DNA of 64,000 nt from Bacteroidaceae bacterium. Lineage in GTDB: Bacteria > Bacteroidota > Bacteroidia > Bacteroidales > Bacteroidaceae. The translations under genes were made by a program, and so were the position numbers. The DNA is taken from NCBI GenBank assembly GCA_017535725.1, contig JAFXTO010000017.1, positions 36,875-100,874 on the forward strand, written 5' to 3'. The notes under the pieces were generated by a model that was not told the DNA's origin, made no database searches, and saw only the letters and a list, made by a program, of their open reading frames with translations. Positions 60,453 through 64,000 of this stretch are shown here, piece by piece (the stretch's first letter is position 1; every line of letters begins with the position of its first letter).

Positions 60453-61742
60453 TTACATTTCGAATTCCGGGAGGGTGACTTCTTCGAAGTCCTTGACGAC
60501 GGCGTTGAATCCGCTGCCGCCTCGTCGGGTGGGGAGTGGGACGGTGTCCATGTCGAGTTCCACGGTGATGACGCCTCCTTTGTATCGTTTTCGCACCTGG
60601 TCGGTGACGTCGAATACGAGGGTGGAGTCGGTGGCGTTGTTGAAGAGCATGCCTACGCCGAGGTAGTGGCGGTGAATGTCCTTCACCTCTTCGGCTCGGG
60701 ATATGATGTTGGCCTCCACGGTGGGTATGCCGAATGTCATGACCCTGCCCCCGATGATGTCCACGTGCTCGGCGGCCTGCTTCTGGGCGTCGGACCACTC
60801 GTGGCCGTAGGCGAGGAGTGGTACGTCCTTCTTGAATCGGACGCCGTAGGTGGCGGTGATGGCATCGTCGCCGGCGCGCCGCGTGTTGAGGGTGGTGCTT
60901 CGTGCCATGCCGGAGAGGTCTGCCGCTCCGTCGATGCCGCTGACACGTCCCCGGTTGTGGTGGATGATGACCTGCGTGAGGTATATATAGGTGACTGGCA
61001 TGAGGACCATGTTGAGGGTTCGGACGTAGACGTTGCGTTCGGCGTCGTAGACGAATCCGTCGAGGTTTCGGTTGATGTCGATGTCCTCCTCGTAGGCGGC
61101 GAAGAGCGGTTCGGGCTCGTAGTAGGCCTGGGTGAAGCGCGGCGCGTTGTAGCGTGCGGCGCGCATGGAGGGGTTGGTGTATGCTGTGACGCTGTCGAGG
61201 CTGGTTGTCTCGTCGAAGTGCAAGCTCTGTACGCCGTCTATGGACTGCACCTGGTTCCAGACGAGTATGTCCCAGAATCCCCAGTTGTAACGTTCCTGGA
61301 AATGAGTTCCTTCCACGGTGTTCTCGATGACGCTGGTGTGCGGGGCGGCGGGCACGTCGGCAGTGAAGTAGCGGCGGAGGTTGAACACGGTGGGTTCGAT
61401 GTATCCGAGTTCCCCGAACATGTTGCGGTCTGCCTCGTCCCATCCGTAGTACCATTCGCCTTTCCAGTCGTAGTTGATGCCGTAGGCGATGTCGTAGTCC
61501 CAGTAGACGTTGAGGTCGAGGTCGATGACGGGGAGGAGGAAGTCCAGGCTCTCGTCGCGCCAGGGCAGGTGCAGCTCCGGCTCACGTACACAGGCAGTTA
61601 GGGTCCACAATGCAGCCATCGCGATGCCCTGGCGCAGTACATATTTAATAATATGCGCGCGCGTACCGCTCTTGACATACGTCCTGCCGTCCGGGTTGAC
61701 CCGGGCGGGATGGATGATGTTATGTAGGCTGCGTGGTTGCAT
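60453..61742 (-). CDS. DUF5119-type lipoprotein of the pilus operon (429 aa)
   Basis: The signal core WTLTAC gives a lipobox Cys around residue 51, after an unusually long n-region. VREPELHLPW and LLPVIDLDLNVYWDYDIAYG follow. The body has VFNLRRYFTADVPAAP, DILVWNQVQSIDGVQSLHFD and MVLMPVTYIYLTQVIIHHNR, and the end is VTVELDMDTVPLP-like. These fit the DUF5119 family, which sits between DUF3575 and fimbrillin genes in Bacteroidales pilus loci, probably at the outer membrane as an assembly or anchoring factor. The start is uncertain: a GTACGCGCGCGC motif like the leader elements falls inside the first 40 codons (about 61655-61667), so the real start may be later, perhaps at a non-ATG codon. Confidence 0.78.
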   Translation of the reverse strand: MQPRSLHNIIHPARVNPDGRTYVKSGTRAHIIKYVLRQGIAMAALWTLTACVREPELHLPWRDESLDFLLPVIDLDLNVYWDYDIAYGINYDWKGEWYYGWDEADRNMFGELGYIEPTVFNLRRYFTADVPAAPHTSVIENTVEGTHFQERYNWGFWDILVWNQVQSIDGVQSLHFDETTSLDSVTAYTNPSMRAARYNAPRFTQAYYEPEPLFAAYEEDIDINRNLDGFVYDAERNVYVRTLNMVLMPVTYIYLTQVIIHHNRGRVSGIDGAADLSGMARSTTLNTRRAGDDAITATYGVRFKKDVPLLAYGHEWSDAQKQAAEHVDIIGGRVMTFGIPTVEANIISRAEEVKDIHRHYLGVGMLFNNATDSTLVFDVTDQVRKRYKGGVITVELDMDTVPLPTRRGGSGFNAVVKDFEEVTLPEFEM

Positions 61743-61765
61743 GGGGGGGATGATGTTATTTTTCG

Positions 61766-61789
61766 TTTAATCGGATAATCGTTTAATCG
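61766..61789. repeat. Short octamer run upstream of the DUF5119 gene
   Basis: TTTAATCG, GATAATCG, TTTAATCG: three 8-bp units in the 58-bp gap between the DUF3575 stop codon and the DUF5119 start. The period matches the larger octamer arrays at 43 and 57 kb. Confidence 0.7.
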
Positions 61790-61800
61790 AGGAGGTTTTT

Positions 61801-63570
61801 TTATTGGGGGGCGGGGGTTATTTCGATTCCTTTTTCCCAGGAGCGGAAGCTGGCGCCTTTCTTGCGGTTGCGGCGGTAGAGGAGGTCGTAGCTGAGGGTG
61901 ATGCCCACGCGTGTGGGTCCGAACCAGGTGAAGCGGTACTGTCGTTCCTTGAACAGGCTGGGGTCCCCGTAGTATTTGTAGTAGTAGAGGTCGTCGTGCG
62001 GGTAGTCCTCGTAGCCCGGCACTCCGATGTACTCATATTGGTAGGGGTCGTACTTGCAGGCGAAGAACCCGGCCTGTATGCCGAACTCCAGTCGCCAGTG
62101 TCCCTTGCGGCTGAGTGGCAGTACGTAGCCCAGTCCTATGCCGGCTCCCAGTCCTTCGCCGACCCATCCTCGGTTTTCGTCGAAGCAGATGCCGAAGAGT
62201 CCGAGGTGCGTGTAGGCCTGGAGGTAGAATCCCCGGAAGGCGGCTCCCTTGCCGGGCGGGTTCCGCAGTATGTCGCCGGAGCGGATGTAGTAGCGGGCCT
62301 CCAGCTGGTAGTTGCGGATCTGGAAGAACTTGTACTCGTGGTAGTGCTGCCACCAGGGTCCGTCGAAGCTGGCTCCGAAGGTGAAGTGCCCGTGGAGTGG
62401 GAAGAACTCCAGGGCGATATTGGGTATGGGGCACCAGCGGTCGTAGCCCGGCACGTAGGCGAAGTCGAAGAGCAGGTTGCTCTTGATGGCCAGCACCTCG
62501 CGGCGCGGTTGGCGCTCGGTAAGGAGGTCGGTGGCGGGGGTGGTAACGACTGTGGTGCCAGAGTGTTGCGGCTGGGGGATGACGAAGGGGGTGACGGGCT
62601 GGGGTGCCTCCGGCAGGGTCAGCGAGGCCCCTTCCGTGGAGGGCTCTTTGTGCGCGCGAAAATAAAAAACAACGCGGGCGGCACGCAGGGGTGCATAGTA
62701 GTCGCGGAATAGTCGCTGCCAGAGTCGTCCTCCCTGATGGGCTTGCAGCTCGGCCTTGAGGTCCATGACCTGGTTCGAGGGCAGGTATTTGTCGCAGAGC
62801 CCCTTGACGTAGTCGTAGTCGGGGTCGTTGGCGCGGCGCATCATGATGCAGAGGGTGGGGTAGTCCTCGAAGGTGATGTTGAGGTCGAAGTCCTTGGCGC
62901 TGATGGGGGTCGAGAGACGCGCGTTCATGAAGTCGATGAGCGTCTGTGCACGGTGTTCTCCGAGGAACTTATTGAAGAGGTAGGGCCCCTCGGGCGATGC
63001 TGCGCCGCGGATCTCTATGCGCTCGAACTGCAGGTGGTCGCGGTTGATGAGCGGGATGACCTCCTGCTCCAGGATGCGCAGGAAGGGGTCGTTCTTGGGG
63101 ATGTCCCATTTGTTGACGGGGAAGACGACGCGCCCGGCGATGTCGAAGAACTCCTCGTCGCTGAGGGGCCAGGCGTCGTCCGTGCCGACGAAGCGGATGA
63201 AGGAGTAGGACTTGTAGTCGAGGGTGTCGGGGAAGAAGGGGCCGCCGGGAGCCTGAGCGGGGTCGGAGGCGGTGGTGGTAGAGAGGGCGGTGGCGTCGTC
63301 GGTGGTGACGAGGACGTCGGGGTCGTTGGTGACGAGGACGTCAGGGGCCTCGGTGGCGAGGTCGTCAGGGGTGACGGCGGCGAGGAGGTGGGGGGTGACG
63401 GCGGCGAGGAGGTAGGGGGTGGCGAGGTCGTCAGGGGTGACGGCGAGGCTCGTGGGGGTGGAACTGAAGGCAAAGGGGTACAGGGACGGCTTTCCTGCGA
63501 AGGCTGTGTAGGGAATCATCAAGAGAAGGATTCCAGCGATGCGGATGATATGTCTCTGTATGTTCGTCAT
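61801..63570 (-). CDS. OmpA-like/DUF3575 outer membrane protein (589 aa), first pilus gene
   Basis: Signal peptide MTNIQRHIIRIAGILLLMIP ending near AFA. Residues about 35-95 are low complexity: repeated VTPDD, LLAAVTP and DVLVT units coded by a GC-rich tandem tract (63285-63465). Next comes an OmpA-like peptidoglycan-binding region (VVFPVNKWDIP, then EIRGAASPEGPYLFNKFLGE and HRAQTLIDFM). The C-terminal DUF3575 beta-barrel begins around 355 (EVLAIKSNLLFDFAYVPGYD) and runs through LEFFPLHGHFTFGASF to the last strand RVGITLSYDLLYR. DUF3575 proteins head Mfa/FimA-type loci and are thought to act in anchoring or assembly. The promoter at 63700 and a leader hairpin lie upstream. Confidence 0.85.
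   Translation of the reverse strand: MTNIQRHIIRIAGILLLMIPYTAFAGKPSLYPFAFSSTPTSLAVTPDDLATPYLLAAVTPHLLAAVTPDDLATEAPDVLVTNDPDVLVTTDDATALSTTTASDPAQAPGGPFFPDTLDYKSYSFIRFVGTDDAWPLSDEEFFDIAGRVVFPVNKWDIPKNDPFLRILEQEVIPLINRDHLQFERIEIRGAASPEGPYLFNKFLGEHRAQTLIDFMNARLSTPISAKDFDLNITFEDYPTLCIMMRRANDPDYDYVKGLCDKYLPSNQVMDLKAELQAHQGGRLWQRLFRDYYAPLRAARVVFYFRAHKEPSTEGASLTLPEAPQPVTPFVIPQPQHSGTTVVTTPATDLLTERQPRREVLAIKSNLLFDFAYVPGYDRWCPIPNIALEFFPLHGHFTFGASFDGPWWQHYHEYKFFQIRNYQLEARYYIRSGDILRNPPGKGAAFRGFYLQAYTHLGLFGICFDENRGWVGEGLGAGIGLGYVLPLSRKGHWRLEFGIQAGFFACKYDPYQYEYIGVPGYEDYPHDDLYYYKYYGDPSLFKERQYRFTWFGPTRVGITLSYDLLYRRNRKKGASFRSWEKGIEITPAPQ
63285..63465 (-). repeat. Coding tandem repeat in the DUF3575 gene
   Basis: Imperfect repeats of GTGACG-GC-GAGGAGG and GTGGCGAGGTCGTCAGGGG, in multiples of three, encode VTPDDLATPYL, LLAAVTP and DVLVTNDPDVLVT. 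They form an exported linker before the OmpA-like domain. Length variation would keep the frame. Confidence 0.8.
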
Positions 63571-63639
63571 ACTGTGGTAAATAGCTTTGTTCCTATATGA
63601 TTCGTTCCTGTTCAGAGGTTGCTTTTTTGCTTGTTTTAT

Positions 63640-63657
63640 GCGCTATGCGCGTACTTT
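63640..63657 (-). promoter_or_regulatory. Variant GTACGCGC leader upstream of DUF3575
   Basis: On the minus strand TAAAGTACGCGCATAGCGC: the same GCGC-ATA-GCGC hairpin as at 54220. It lies 70-87 nt before the start codon and downstream of the -7 box, so it would be in the transcribed leader. Confidence 0.6.
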
Positions 63658-63699
63658 AGTTATTTTACACGCGCATTGGTGTATTTGTTATATGTTTTG

Positions 63700-63707
63700 C
63701 AAAGGTA
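63700..63707 (-). promoter_or_regulatory. Bacteroidota-type -7 promoter element
   Basis: TACCTTTG on the minus strand fits the TAnnTTTG -7 consensus. Initiation would be near 63693, giving a leader of about 120 nt that contains the GTACGCGC hairpin. I find no good -33 TTTG at standard spacing. It is probably the promoter of the pilus operon. Confidence 0.6.
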
Positions 63708-63803
63708 ATACTTTTCTATGTGAAATTGTTCTTTTTTCCAAGGGAAATTTGTTAAAATATGGTCCCGAGGCGAAAAACTTGATTTATATCATTGGACTGC
63801 TGG

Positions 63804-64000
63804 GCAAGGTGGGGCGGGGGAGGGGCGAAAGTGCGGAGGCGCGAGGGAGGGGAGGGGGAGTTTAATGCGCGGGCGCGGGCGAAGGGGAAGGGGGAGAGGA
63901 GGGGAAGAAGGAGTGGAGTGGCGAGGGGAGGGAGAAGGAGGAGGGGAGTGCGGGGAAAGTGCGCGGTGAAGGAGGGGAAGGGGGGAGGCGGGGGTGGGGA
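63804..64000. other. Purine/G-rich low-complexity tract at the window edge
   Basis: Nearly 200 bp of G and A runs on the plus strand (GGGGCGGGGGAGGGG and similar), with no plausible gene. Many GGG runs at short spacing could form G-quadruplexes. The rest of 63571-63800 holds the leader and promoter only. Confidence 0.7.

Noticed and set aside
60433-61601. Long ORFs in other frames over the DUF5119 gene (plus strand 386 aa, minus strand 340 aa)
   Set aside because: The DUF5119 frame has a lipobox and family motifs. The others are Val/Asp/Gly- or Arg/His/Pro-rich shadows caused by high GC.

Overview
This window looks like a Bacteroidales chromosome, most likely Prevotellaceae (Prevotella/Segatella). 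The evidence is the DUF3575 - DUF5119 - fimbrillin gene order, lipoprotein signal peptides with TRA motifs, a type IX secretion (T9SS)-like C-terminal sorting domain, the lack of Shine-Dalgarno sites, and a TAnnTTTG -7 box. Taxonomy is inferred from these families, not searched. Apart from a partial DIP1984-family gene at the left edge, every gene I accept is on the minus strand, so the locus reads from right to left. REGION 1 (64.0-60.4 kb): a purine/G-rich edge, a promoter near 63.70 kb, then an OmpA-like/DUF3575 outer membrane protein and a DUF5119 lipoprotein, the usual head of a Mfa/FimA-type pilus operon. REGION 2 (60.4-57.0 kb): a three-gene RelE/ParE-type toxin-antitoxin (TA) cassette and an AAA-ATPase/PD-(D/E)XK gene, bounded by related 31-bp direct repeats, then an orphan antitoxin whose PIN toxin survives only as a 22-residue tail. 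REGION 3 (56.9-48.1 kb): two large fimbrillin-like lipoproteins (779 and 735 aa) enclosing an island of small genes. The island holds a small membrane-protein pair, a retropepsin-like protease, two PIN toxin-antitoxin pairs, HigBA and two more toxin remnants. Most of its units follow a shared leader, GTACGCGC plus a hairpin. REGION 4 (48.0-43.2 kb): a second AAA-ATPase/nuclease and two smaller fimbrillin-like lipoproteins. REGION 5 (43.2-1.4 kb): two giant secreted proteins of 4403 and 8959 aa built from about 40 and about 120 copies of a Y/F-GGG repeat, separated by a REP-associated tyrosine transposase gene whose coding sequence contains REP-like palindromes. Both giants have signal peptides. 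Only the 4403-aa protein keeps a recognisable T9SS-like C-terminal domain; the 8959-aa protein stops inside a repeat. REGION 6 (1.4-0.3 kb): a gene-free stretch with a terminator, an 18-bp tandem repeat, inverted repeats and a 22-bp tandem repeat. HOW IT MAY WORK (inference): DUF3575/DUF5119 and the fimbrillins would form the pilus or its anchor, and the giants would be surface or tip adhesins, by loose analogy with the T9SS-exported Mfa5 adhesin of Porphyromonas gingivalis. Three neighbouring genes (fimbrillin, fimbrillin, giant) carry the same stack of simple repeats at their 5' ends: an octamer tract, a 56/64-bp GGCCG-bounded block that differs by one octamer between copies, a 9-bp Gly-X-X minisatellite and a heptamer-built signal-peptide core. 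This is a candidate for slippage-driven variation of surface proteins. The small-gene island looks like repeated gain and partial loss of cassettes inside the same operon.
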